From Raineyella sp. LH-20 (GTDB taxonomy: Bacteria > Actinomycetota > Actinomycetes > Propionibacteriales > Propionibacteriaceae), in contig NZ_CP137003.1 in assembly GCF_033110965.1 (NCBI RefSeq), positions 1,240,001 to 1,304,000 of the forward strand: a stretch of DNA of 64,000 nucleotides, read 5' to 3'. The notes below the pieces were generated by a model. That model was not told the DNA's origin. It did not search any database and worked only from the letters and a program-made list of their open reading frames with translations. The translations under genes and the position numbers were made by a program. Positions 51,829 to 59,840 of this stretch are shown here, piece by piece. The stretch's first letter is position 1; every line of letters begins with the position of its first letter.

Positions 51829-52533
51829 TCAGTCCGCCTCGTCCAGGGCCTGGTCGACCTCGTCGAGGATCAATTGCATCGCGGCCCGGGCCGCCTTTGC
51901 GTCGCCGTGGAAGACCGCCTCGGCTACCGCCTCGTGACCGTCGAGGGCCTCGGGCTTGGGCGGCGACGGCATCAGACCGATTTCTTCGCGCCCGGCGAGC
52001 ACCGACGCGATCTGGTCACTCAGTGCGGCGAACAGTTCGTTGCCGCTGGTGGTGAGGATCAATCGGTGGAACTCGATGTCGAGCTGCAGGAACTCCTGGC
52101 GCAGGCCGCCCTCGCCGGTCCGCCGCAGTTCCGCGGCCAGCGGCAGCAGCAGGGCCCGGTCGTGGATCGAGGCGCAGCGCGCCATCCCGTAGACGGCGGC
52201 CGGTTCGACGGCCATCCGCAGCTGAGTCAGTGACCGCAGCTGCTCGCGCCGTCGACCGGAGTGCAGCCGCCAGTCGATCAGCGTGGTGTCGAGGACGTGC
52301 CACGCCGACGCCGCCAGCGCGACGATTCCGCGGCGACGTACGGTCTCCGTCAGCCCCATCGACTCCAGCAGTCGGGATGCCTCCCGGGCGACCGTACGTG
52401 AGACGCCGAACCGTTCCTGGATCTCCTCCAGTGTCCGCGCTTCGCCGACCGGCCACTGCCCCTCGATGATCTCGGTGCCGAGCTCGCGGGCCACTCCATG
52501 GTGCATCAACGGCCGCTCGGAGTTCGTCGTCAT
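51829..52533 (-). CDS. gntR: FadR-family GntR regulator of the gluconate operon
   Basis: A 234-residue repressor with an N-terminal winged helix (TLEEIQERFGVSRTVAREASRLLESMGL) and FCD domain (DIEFHRLILTTSGNELF, then DGHEAVAEAVFHGD). It is divergent from gntK-gntP-gnd with 159 bp between starts, the normal arrangement for gluconate repressors of actinobacteria, which respond to gluconate or 6-phosphogluconate. An AT-rich segment CTCTTTAAAAGG near 52630 may hold the promoter. Start by homology at 52533. Confidence 0.85.
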   Translation of the reverse strand: MTTNSERPLMHHGVARELGTEIIEGQWPVGEARTLEEIQERFGVSRTVAREASRLLESMGLTETVRRRGIVALAASAWHVLDTTLIDWRLHSGRRREQLRSLTQLRMAVEPAAVYGMARCASIHDRALLLPLAAELRRTGEGGLRQEFLQLDIEFHRLILTTSGNELFAALSDQIASVLAGREEIGLMPSPPKPEALDGHEAVAEAVFHGDAKAARAAMQLILDEVDQALDEAD

Positions 52534-52692
52534 CGCTGCCTCCTCAGGGCGTCCTTGGAGCGAGCCTAGTCGCATCGGGCCCTGAAGGCTCCCCGGTGCC
52601 GTTCGCTGCGTCACACCGCGAGTTGAGAGACTCTTTAAAAGGTGTAGCATCATCTGCAATGAGGCAAGGGTGCTTCTCAAGAGAGGTCAAGG

Positions 52693-53226
52693 ATGACTGA
52701 AACACATGTGGTGGTGATGGGAGTCGCCGGCAGCGGCAAGTCGACCATCGCCCACGGACTGGCCGATCGGCTCGGCTGGCCGGTGGCCGAGGGGGACGAC
52801 TTCCACTCGGCCGAGAACATTGCCAAGATGACAGGCGGCCATCCGCTCACCGATGAGGATCGGTGGCCCTGGCTGGACAGCATCGCCGCCTGGACCGCCG
52901 CGCAGGACGAGGCCGGACGCTCCACCCTGGTCACCTGCTCCGCCCTCCGCCGGGTCTACCGTGACCGGCTGCGGACGGCTCCCGGACGGACCGTCTTCGT
53001 CCACCTGGTCGGTTCCCCCGAGCTGCTGGCGGCCCGTCTCGCCGCCCGTACGGACCACTTCATGCCCGCCTCGCTGCTGCCGTCCCAGCTGGCGACTCTG
53101 GAGCCGCTCGACTCCGACGAGGACGGCGTCGTGATCGACATCGAGCAGAACGTCGAGCAGATGCTCGACTGCATCGTCGCCGCTCTCGTCTCCGGCGACC
53201 GTGAGGTCAAGGGGTGTGCAGAATGA
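52693..53226 (+). CDS. gntK: Gluconokinase
   Basis: Phosphorylates gluconate to 6-phosphogluconate with ATP. The 177-residue P-loop kinase shows Walker A MGVAGSGKST at residues 9-18. GDDFHSAENIAKMTGGHPLTDEDRWPWL is the substrate-binding block, and LVTCSALRRVYRDRLR is also typical. It is the first gene of the gluconate operon and overlaps gntP by ATGA. Confidence 0.95.
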   Translation: MTETHVVVMGVAGSGKSTIAHGLADRLGWPVAEGDDFHSAENIAKMTGGHPLTDEDRWPWLDSIAAWTAAQDEAGRSTLVTCSALRRVYRDRLRTAPGRTVFVHLVGSPELLAARLAARTDHFMPASLLPSQLATLEPLDSDEDGVVIDIEQNVEQMLDCIVAALVSGDREVKGCAE

Positions 53227-54551
53227 CCGGACTCGTCCTCGCCGCTCTCGCCGGCATCGCCACGATCGTCCTGCTGATCGTCTGGCTCAAGATCCACCCG
53301 TTCCTGTCCCTGATGGCCGGCTCCGCCGTGATGGCGCTGGCCGCCGGTGTCCCGCTGGAGAAGCTCTTCAGCAGCTTCACCACGGGTCTCGGGTCGACCA
53401 TCTCCGGCGTCGGCCTGCTGATCGTGCTGGGGTCGATCATCGGCACCCTGCTGGTGTCCTCCGGCGGTGCCGATGTCATCGTCGACACCATCCTCAGCAA
53501 GACCCCGGTCCGGCGGCTGCCCTGGGCGATGGCGCTGATCGCCTTCATCGTCGGCATCCCGCTGTTCTTCGAGGTCGGTGTGGTGATCCTCATCCCTGTG
53601 GTGATGTTCGCCGCCCGACGGGCGAAGGTGCCGGTGGTCCTCTTCGGTATCCCGGCGCTGGCCGGCCTGTCCGCCCTGCACGGGCTGATCCCGCCGCACC
53701 CGGGCCCGCTGATCGCGATCTCGGCGCTGAAGGCCAACCTCGGCCTGACCCTCGCCTTCGGCCTGATCGTCGCCGTCCCGTGCGTGGTCCTCTCCGGTCC
53801 GGTGCTCGGCCGGATGATGGCCCGTTGGGTGCCGCACGAGGTCCGTGAGGACTTCCTCGGGCACAGTCCGGCCGAGGGTGTGAAGCGCCCCGGCTTCGGC
53901 GCCTCACTGACCGTCGTCCTGCTCCCCGTCGTCCTGATGCTGGCCGCGACCATTGCCGAGATGACCTTCGGCACCAAGAATCCGGTGGGCGCGTTCCTCG
54001 GCTTCGTCGGCACCCCGCTGATCGCCCTGATCATCACCACCGTCGTCGCGATGTTCGTCTTCGGCTACGGGCTGCGGAAGTCCCGCAAGGAGGTCGACAA
54101 GCTCGTCGGCTCCGCGTTCGGCCCGATCGCCGGCATCCTGCTGATCGTCGCCGCCGGCGGTGGCTTCAAGCAGACCCTGGTCGACTCCCACATCGCCGAC
54201 ATGCTCGCCAAGGGCCTGCTCGCCGCCGCCCTCCCGCCGCTGCTGGCCGGCTGGCTGGTGGCCGTCGTCATCCGGCTCGCGACCGGCTCGGCCACCGTGG
54301 CCACCATCACTGCGTCCGGCATCGTCGCCCCGCTCGCCGTCGGCCTCTCGCCGGCCCACACCGCCCTGATGGTGCTCGCCATCGGCGCCGGCTCGGTCTT
54401 CTTCAGCCACGTCAACGACGCGGGCTTCTGGATGGTGAAGGAGTACTTCGGCATGACAGTGGGGGAGACCTTCAAAACCTGGTCGTTGATGGAGACCGTG
54501 CTGTCCGTCGTCGGGATCATCGCAGTGATGGGGCTCAGCCTCGTCGTCTGA
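53223..54551 (+). CDS. gntP: Gluconate permease, GntP family
   Basis: Gluconate:H+ symporter of 442 residues with about 12-14 helices. GIPLFFEVGVVILIPVV and GLIPPHPGPLIAISALKANLG are strongly conserved in GntP, and the C-terminal VFFSHVNDAGFWMVKEYFGM is diagnostic. The ATG at 53223 overlaps gntK, and a GTG three codons earlier is less likely. It supplies substrate for GntK. Confidence 0.95.
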   Translation: MTGLVLAALAGIATIVLLIVWLKIHPFLSLMAGSAVMALAAGVPLEKLFSSFTTGLGSTISGVGLLIVLGSIIGTLLVSSGGADVIVDTILSKTPVRRLPWAMALIAFIVGIPLFFEVGVVILIPVVMFAARRAKVPVVLFGIPALAGLSALHGLIPPHPGPLIAISALKANLGLTLAFGLIVAVPCVVLSGPVLGRMMARWVPHEVREDFLGHSPAEGVKRPGFGASLTVVLLPVVLMLAATIAEMTFGTKNPVGAFLGFVGTPLIALIITTVVAMFVFGYGLRKSRKEVDKLVGSAFGPIAGILLIVAAGGGFKQTLVDSHIADMLAKGLLAAALPPLLAGWLVAVVIRLATGSATVATITASGIVAPLAVGLSPAHTALMVLAIGAGSVFFSHVNDAGFWMVKEYFGMTVGETFKTWSLMETVLSVVGIIAVMGLSLVV

Positions 54552-54679
54552 CCCGACGTCCCCACGGCCGTCCTGAACATCGGCCGACCGTACGCCACAC
54601 TCCGCGGCGCCCCGCCCGTACGGGCCGATGATCCGGTCCGTACGACAGGGCGCCGCGGACTATCGGAAAGAGGAAACAC

Positions 54680-55570
54680 ATGCAACTGGGACTGGTCGGC
54701 CTGGGCCGGATGGGCCGTGCGATGGGCGAGCGGATCAGCTGTGCCGGCCATGACGTCATCGGCTACGACCGCGACCCGGAGATCTCCGACACCCGCGACC
54801 TGGCCGACCTGGTCAGCCGGCTCACCGCACCGCGGACCGTCTGGGTGATGGTGCCGGCCGGCGCGCCGACCCAGGACACCGTCGCCCGGCTCGCCACGCT
54901 GCTGGAGCCCGGCGACCTGGTCATCGACGGCGGCAACTCGCGCCACACCGACGACACCGAGCACGCCGGGCAGCTGGCCGAGCGGGGCATCGGCTACCTG
55001 GACTGCGGTGTCTCCGGTGGGGTGTGGGGCCTCGACAACGGTTATGGCCTGATGGTCGGTGGCGCCCCCGAACTCGTCGAACGGGCGATGCCGATCTTCG
55101 ACGCGCTGCGCCCGGAGGGGCCGCGGGACGAGGGCTTCGTCCATGCCGGCGGAGTCGGCGCCGGCCACTACGCCAAGATGGTGCACAACGGCATCGAGTA
55201 CGGCCTGATGCAGGCGTACGCCGAGGGCTGGGAGCTGTTGGACGCGACCGACGTGGTCGACGACGTGGCCGGCTGCTTCAAGGCCTGGACTCGGGGCACC
55301 GTGGTCCGCTCCTGGCTGCTCGATCTGCTGGTGAAGGCCCTGGCGGCCGACCCCGGTCTGGCGGGCATCGAGGCGTACGCCACCGACTCGGGTGAGGGCC
55401 GCTGGACCCTGCACGAGGCGGTGGACCACGCGGTGCCGATGCCGGTCACCGCAGCAGCGCTGTTCGCCCGGTTCACGTCGCGGCAGGACAACAGCCCGAC
55501 GATGCGGATGGTGTCGGCCTTGCGGGCGCAGTTCGGCGGGCACGCCGTACGGCCCGCGGAACAGGCCTGA
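54680..55570 (+). CDS. gnd: 6-phosphogluconate dehydrogenase, decarboxylating (short, NAD-type)
   Basis: Oxidises 6-phosphogluconate to ribulose-5-phosphate and CO2, completing gluconate entry into the pentose phosphate pathway. It is 296 residues, the short form lacking the long C-terminal domain of the 470-residue enzyme. GLVGLGRMGRAM is the Rossmann motif, and IDGGNSRHTDD, DCGVSGGVWGL and KMVHNGIEYG are catalytic and substrate-binding signatures. AAGAGGAAA precedes the ATG. It is 128 bp after gntP. Confidence 0.93.
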   Translation: MQLGLVGLGRMGRAMGERISCAGHDVIGYDRDPEISDTRDLADLVSRLTAPRTVWVMVPAGAPTQDTVARLATLLEPGDLVIDGGNSRHTDDTEHAGQLAERGIGYLDCGVSGGVWGLDNGYGLMVGGAPELVERAMPIFDALRPEGPRDEGFVHAGGVGAGHYAKMVHNGIEYGLMQAYAEGWELLDATDVVDDVAGCFKAWTRGTVVRSWLLDLLVKALAADPGLAGIEAYATDSGEGRWTLHEAVDHAVPMPVTAAALFARFTSRQDNSPTMRMVSALRAQFGGHAVRPAEQA

Positions 55571-55582
55571 TCGAGGGGCGAA

Positions 55583-55626
55583 GGTGGGGCACCGCAGGGC
55601 AGCGGAGTGGTGTGCGGTGCCCCACC
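55583..55626. terminator. Bidirectional hairpin between convergent gnd and CoA-disulfide reductase genes
   Basis: GGTGGGGCACCGCA (55583-55596) pairs perfectly with TGCGGTGCCCCACC (55613-55626) over 14 bp with a 16-nt loop. It fills the 64-bp gap between two convergent stop codons. Confidence 0.85.
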
Positions 55627-55634
55627 CGGATCGG

Positions 55635-57383
55635 TCAGCGAGCCGCCTCGACCTCGGCGGGCGTCTCGCTCCAGGCCGGCCGGGCGATCGGCCGGGTGGC
55701 GGTGGACCAGGTCTGGTAGCCACCGGTCAGGTTGCGGACCCGATGGCCGGCCTGGCGCAGGATCCGCTCGGCCACGTGGCCGCGCAGCCCCACCTGGCAG
55801 GTGATCACCAGTTCCCCGGCGGGCACCTCGTCGAGGCGGTCACGCAGCTCGTCGACCGGGATGTTGATCGAGCCGGGGATGTGGCCGCGATGGAACTCGC
55901 CAGTGGTCCGTACGTCGATCAGTGGCGTGCCGGCCCGGTGGACGGCCTCCACCTCGTGCCACTGGATCAGCTCGGACTGACCCGTCACCACGTTGTCGTC
56001 GATGAAGCCGAGCATGTTGATCGGATCCTTGGCGGAGCCGAACTGCGGGGCGTACGCCAGCTCGAGGTCGGCCAGGTCGGCCGCCCTGAGTCCGCCGCGC
56101 ATCGCCGTGGCGATGACGTCGATCCGCTTGTCGGCGCCGTCGCGACCGATCGCCTGGGCGCCGAGGATCTCGTCGGTGTCCGCGTCGACCAGCAGCTTCA
56201 GGTGCAGCGTCTCGGCGCCGGGGTAGTAGCCGGCGTGCGAGCCCGGGTGGGCGTGGATCGCCCGGTAGGTGCGGCCGGCGGCCCGCAGCCGCTTCTCGTT
56301 CCAGCCGACCGAGGCGGCCATCAGGTCGAAGACGCCGACGATGGCGGTGCCGAGCACCGGCTGCGACGCCGTCGTACGTCCGGCGATCACGTCGGCGACC
56401 AGCCGACCGTGCCGGTTGGCGGTCTGCGCCAGCGGCACCATGGCGGCCTCGCCGGTGAGCGCGTCGCGCTTCTCGGCGGCGTCGCCGACGGCGAAGATGG
56501 CCGGGTCGGAGGTGCGCTGGCTGTCGTCGACGACGATCCCACCGCGCGGGTTGACCTCCAGGCCGGCGTCCTTCGCCAGGTGCGAGTCCGGCCGGACCCC
56601 GATCGACATCACCACCAGGTCGGCCGGGATCTCCGCGCCGGAGTCCAGCGTGACGGTCCGCTCGCCGATTGCGGTCACCTGGGCCCCGGTCAGCACGTCG
56701 ATGCCGTTGTCGACCAGCTCCTGGGCGACGTACGCGGCCATCTCCGGGTCGAGCGGGGGCAGGATCTGGTCGGCCAGTTCGATGACCGTCACGTCGATCC
56801 CACGGTGCTGCAGGTTCTCGGCCAGCTCGACGCCGATGAAGCCGCCGCCGATCACCACCGCGGTCTGCGGCCGGCGGGCCACCGCGGCGACCATCGCGTC
56901 GACGTCGGCGATGTTGCGCAGGGTGAGCGCCCGCTCCTTGCCCGGGATGTCCGGGACGAACGGCGACGCGCCGGGGGAGAGCACCAGGGTGTCGTACGAC
57001 TCGGTGGTGATCCGGTCGGTGTTGAGGTTGCGCACCGTCACCTGCTGGGCGGCCCGGTCGATCGAGACGACCTCGTGGCCGACGCGGACGTCGATGCCGA
57101 AGCGGCGACCGAGCGACTCCGGCGTCTGCAGCAGCAGCGCCTGGCGGTCCTCGATCACGCCGCCCACGTGGTAAGGCAGGCCGCAGTTGGCGAACGAGAC
57201 GTACCAGCTGCGCTCGAAGACGATGATCTCGCATGTCTCGTCGAGCCGGCGCAGCCGGGTCGCGGCGGACATGCCGCCGGCGACGCCACCGACGATGACG
57301 ACCTTGCGGGAGTGTCCGGGCTTGCGGGACTGTTCGGGCTGGCCGGAGTGCTCGGGCATGGTGGCGGTGCGCTCCGTGCTCAA
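55635..57383 (-). CDS. CoA-disulfide reductase-rhodanese fusion (FAD-dependent)
   Basis: A 582-residue flavoprotein. VVIVGGVAGGMSAATRLRR is the FAD motif, SFANCGLPYHVGG carries the CoA-linked redox cysteine, VVIGGGFIGVELAENL is the NAD(P)H motif, and a rhodanese domain follows residue 480 with the persulfide cysteine in VITCQVGLRGHV. Such CoADR-Rhd proteins reduce CoA persulfide or polysulfide. The start at 57383 overlaps the small upstream gene (ATGA). A CstR-type operator precedes the pair, placing it in sulfide or persulfide metabolism. Confidence 0.92.
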   Translation of the reverse strand: MSTERTATMPEHSGQPEQSRKPGHSRKVVIVGGVAGGMSAATRLRRLDETCEIIVFERSWYVSFANCGLPYHVGGVIEDRQALLLQTPESLGRRFGIDVRVGHEVVSIDRAAQQVTVRNLNTDRITTESYDTLVLSPGASPFVPDIPGKERALTLRNIADVDAMVAAVARRPQTAVVIGGGFIGVELAENLQHRGIDVTVIELADQILPPLDPEMAAYVAQELVDNGIDVLTGAQVTAIGERTVTLDSGAEIPADLVVMSIGVRPDSHLAKDAGLEVNPRGGIVVDDSQRTSDPAIFAVGDAAEKRDALTGEAAMVPLAQTANRHGRLVADVIAGRTTASQPVLGTAIVGVFDLMAASVGWNEKRLRAAGRTYRAIHAHPGSHAGYYPGAETLHLKLLVDADTDEILGAQAIGRDGADKRIDVIATAMRGGLRAADLADLELAYAPQFGSAKDPINMLGFIDDNVVTGQSELIQWHEVEAVHRAGTPLIDVRTTGEFHRGHIPGSINIPVDELRDRLDEVPAGELVITCQVGLRGHVAERILRQAGHRVRNLTGGYQTWSTATRPIARPAWSETPAEVEAAR

Positions 57384-57553
57384 CGGCGGAAGAAGGACAT
57401 GAACGAGCCGGAGGCCGACGAGCCGGCACCGGCGTTCCGGTCACAGGTGCACCACTGGCCGGCCGGGACGGTGGCCTTGACCGCGTCGATGTGCTGGCCA
57501 CAGCCGGCCCAGGTGGTCTTGCCGCAGGACGAGCAGGTGACGGGACGGCACAT
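57380..57553 (-). CDS. Small zinc-ribbon-like protein
   Basis: A 57-residue protein with two paired-cysteine motifs, MCRPVTCSSCGKTTWAGCG and GQWCTC, suggesting a zinc ribbon or a thiol carrier. Similar short proteins are common in actinobacteria, but no function is known to me. GAAGGAGA precedes the ATG at 57553, and the stop overlaps the CoA-disulfide reductase start, so the two are cotranslated. In this context a thiol or persulfide role is possible (inference). Confidence 0.8.
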   Translation of the reverse strand: MCRPVTCSSCGKTTWAGCGQHIDAVKATVPAGQWCTCDRNAGAGSSASGSFMSFFRR

Positions 57554-57595
57554 GAGGGATTCTCCTTCGTGGAGGGGCTGGAAACATCCACCATG

Positions 57596-57611
57596 ATGCC
57601 CCCGGGGGTAT
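57596..57611. promoter_or_regulatory. CstR/CsoR-type operator for the CoA-disulfide reductase operon
   Basis: ATGCCCCCGGGGGTAT is a 16-bp palindrome with one mismatched pair, 43 bp before the small gene. It matches the ATACCCC...GGGGTAT consensus and the site upstream of the CstR-like gene at 51422. Confidence 0.78.
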
Positions 57612-57643
57612 TCAGGTGCAAATCGAGGTGACCCGGAGGGTGG

Positions 57644-57680
57644 CACGGCCCGGGACACTCGACGAGTGTCCCGGGCCGTG
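57644..57680. terminator. Long perfect hairpin downstream of the ABC exporter genes
   Basis: CACGGCCCGGGACACT pairs with AGTGTCCCGGGCCGTG across a 5-nt loop (CGACG). The full symmetric span is 57644-57680. It lies 97 bp after the minus-strand exporter stop and before the oppositely controlled operon. Confidence 0.8.
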
Positions 57681-57776
57681 GGTCGCCACGCCGTCGGGGC
57701 CGGATCGTGACGGCGGCGGGGTGGCCGGTCAGTCATGTCGTGGCCGATGACGCGGTCGGGCAAGGAGGAGGTGGGC

Positions 57777-59840
57777 TCAGGCGACCTCCGCCTCGATCGC
57801 CCCCTCGAACTGCGACCGGTACAGCCGGTAGTACGCGCCCTCCCGGGCGAGCAGCTCCTGGTGGTCGCCCTGTTCGACGATCCGGCCGTGCTCCATCACC
57901 AGGATGGTGTCCGCGTCGCGGATCGTGCTGAGCCGGTGGGCGATCACGAAGCTCGTACGATCCTTGCGCAGAGCGTTCATCGCGCGCTGCACCAGCAGCT
58001 CGGTGCGGGTGTCGACCGAGCTGGTCGCCTCGTCGAGGATCAGCAGGGCCGGGTCGGCGAGGAAGGCCCGGGCGATGGTCAGCAGCTGCTTCTCGCCGGC
58101 GGAGATGTTGCTGCCCTCCTCGTCGATCACCGTGTCGTAGCCGTCCGGCAGCGAGTGCACGAACCGGTCGACGTACGTCGCCCGGGCCGCCGCCAGGATC
58201 TCGCCCTCGCTGGCGTCGGGATTGCCGTACGCGATGTTGTCGCGGATCGTGCCGTGGAACAGCCAGGTGTCCTGGAGCACCATGCCGATGTTCTGGCGCA
58301 GTGCGTGACGGGGGACGGAGGTGATGTCGACCCCGTCGAGGGTGATCCGGCCGGCCTGCAGCTCGTAGAACCGCATGATCAGGTTGACCAGAGTGGTCTT
58401 GCCCGCCCCGGTGGGGCCGACGATCGCGATGGTGTGGCCGGGCTCGGCCACCAGCGAGAGGTCGGTGATCAGCGGCTTCTGCGGATCGTACGAGAAGTCG
58501 ATCGACTCGAACTCGACCCGCCCACGGGTCGGGTTGAGCTGCCCGGGGGCGTCCGCCGACTCCTCCGTGGCGTCGAGCACCTCGAAGACCCGCTCCGCCG
58601 AGGCCACCCCGGACTGGAGCAGATTGGCCATCGAGGCCACCTGGGTGATCGGCTGGGTGAACATCCGGCTGTACTGGATGAAGGCCTGCACGTCGCCCAG
58701 CTGCATCTGGCCGCTGGCCACCCGCAGGCCGCCGACGACGGCGACCGCGACGTACGACAGGTTCCCGACGAAGAACATCGTCGGCATGATGATGCCGGAG
58801 ATGAACTGGGCCCGGAAGCCGGCGCCGTAGAGCTGGTCGTTGCTCTCGGCGAAGGCCGCCTCCGCCTCGTGGCGCCGACCGAAGACGGTGACCAGCGAGT
58901 GACCGGTGTAGGCCTCCTCGATCCGGCCGTTGAGCTCGCCGGTGTAGCGCCAGTTGAGCACGAACTGCTTCTGTGACTGCTTGCCGATGATGGAGACCAG
59001 CACCACCGAGACCGGGATCGCGGCGATCGCGATCGCCCCCAGCACCGGGGAGACGACGAACATCATCACCCCGACGCCGAGGATCGTCAGCAGTCCGTTG
59101 AGCAGCTGGGAGAGGGTCTGCTGCAGGGTCTGGGCGATGTTGTCGATGTCGTTGGTGACCCGGCTGAGCAGCTCTCCGCGGGGCTGGCGGTCGAAGTAGG
59201 ACAGCGGCAGCCGGTTGATCTTGCCGGCGACCTCCTCGCGGAGCCGGTAGACGGAGCGCTGGACGACACCGTTGAGGATGTACGCCTGGCCCCACATCAG
59301 CAGGCCGGACAGCAGATAGAGGCCGAGCGCCAGCCCCAGCACGGTGCCCAGTGCGGTGAACTGGATGCCCTGCCCGGGGACCACGTTCATCCCCTGCAGC
59401 ATGTCGGCGAACCGGCCGGCGGTGGCCGGGGTGACCGCGCCGCCGCTGAGCCCCGGCATCGCCGGACCGCCCTGGGCGTACGACCGCAGACCCTCGATCA
59501 CCATGTCCTTGGTGACTGCGACGGTGCGCCCCGCCACGGTGACGGTGGCCGGCAGGGACTTGCCGATCACGCCGGCGAAGATGATGTCGGTGGCCCGGCC
59601 GATCAGCTTGGGGCCGACGACGGTGAAGGCGACGCCGGCCGCGGCCATCACCACGACCAGGCCGATCAGCGCCCGCTCGGGCCGCAGGTGCCCGAGCAGC
59701 CGGCGCAGCGAGGGGCCGAAGTTCGTCGCCTTCTCCGTCGGGCGCCCGGCCATGTGGCCGCCCGGGCCGCGGCCGGCCCCGCCGGGACCGAACGCGGGGC
59801 GCTGCGGGGCGGCCTTCGGGGAGGACTGGGCGGTGCTCAT
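57777..59840 (-). CDS. ABC exporter half-transporter (second subunit)
   Basis: A 687-residue multidrug-type ABC exporter. It has six helices and an unusually long extracytoplasmic loop after helix 1 (about residues 90-160, Gly/Ala-rich). The ATPase domain has Walker A VGPTGAGKTT, signature GSNISAGEKQLLTIARAF (SAGEK instead of SGGQ) and Walker B LLILDEAT. The degenerate signature here and a canonical one in its partner suggest a heterodimer with asymmetric sites. It overlaps its partner by ATGA. Confidence 0.9.
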   Translation of the reverse strand: MSTAQSSPKAAPQRPAFGPGGAGRGPGGHMAGRPTEKATNFGPSLRRLLGHLRPERALIGLVVVMAAAGVAFTVVGPKLIGRATDIIFAGVIGKSLPATVTVAGRTVAVTKDMVIEGLRSYAQGGPAMPGLSGGAVTPATAGRFADMLQGMNVVPGQGIQFTALGTVLGLALGLYLLSGLLMWGQAYILNGVVQRSVYRLREEVAGKINRLPLSYFDRQPRGELLSRVTNDIDNIAQTLQQTLSQLLNGLLTILGVGVMMFVVSPVLGAIAIAAIPVSVVLVSIIGKQSQKQFVLNWRYTGELNGRIEEAYTGHSLVTVFGRRHEAEAAFAESNDQLYGAGFRAQFISGIIMPTMFFVGNLSYVAVAVVGGLRVASGQMQLGDVQAFIQYSRMFTQPITQVASMANLLQSGVASAERVFEVLDATEESADAPGQLNPTRGRVEFESIDFSYDPQKPLITDLSLVAEPGHTIAIVGPTGAGKTTLVNLIMRFYELQAGRITLDGVDITSVPRHALRQNIGMVLQDTWLFHGTIRDNIAYGNPDASEGEILAAARATYVDRFVHSLPDGYDTVIDEEGSNISAGEKQLLTIARAFLADPALLILDEATSSVDTRTELLVQRAMNALRKDRTSFVIAHRLSTIRDADTILVMEHGRIVEQGDHQELLAREGAYYRLYRSQFEGAIEAEVA

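Noticed and set aside
55840-57621. 593-residue minus-strand frame in another phase of the CoA-disulfide reductase gene
   Set aside because: Arg/Pro/Gly-rich shadow. The real reading frame carries FAD, NAD and rhodanese motifs.
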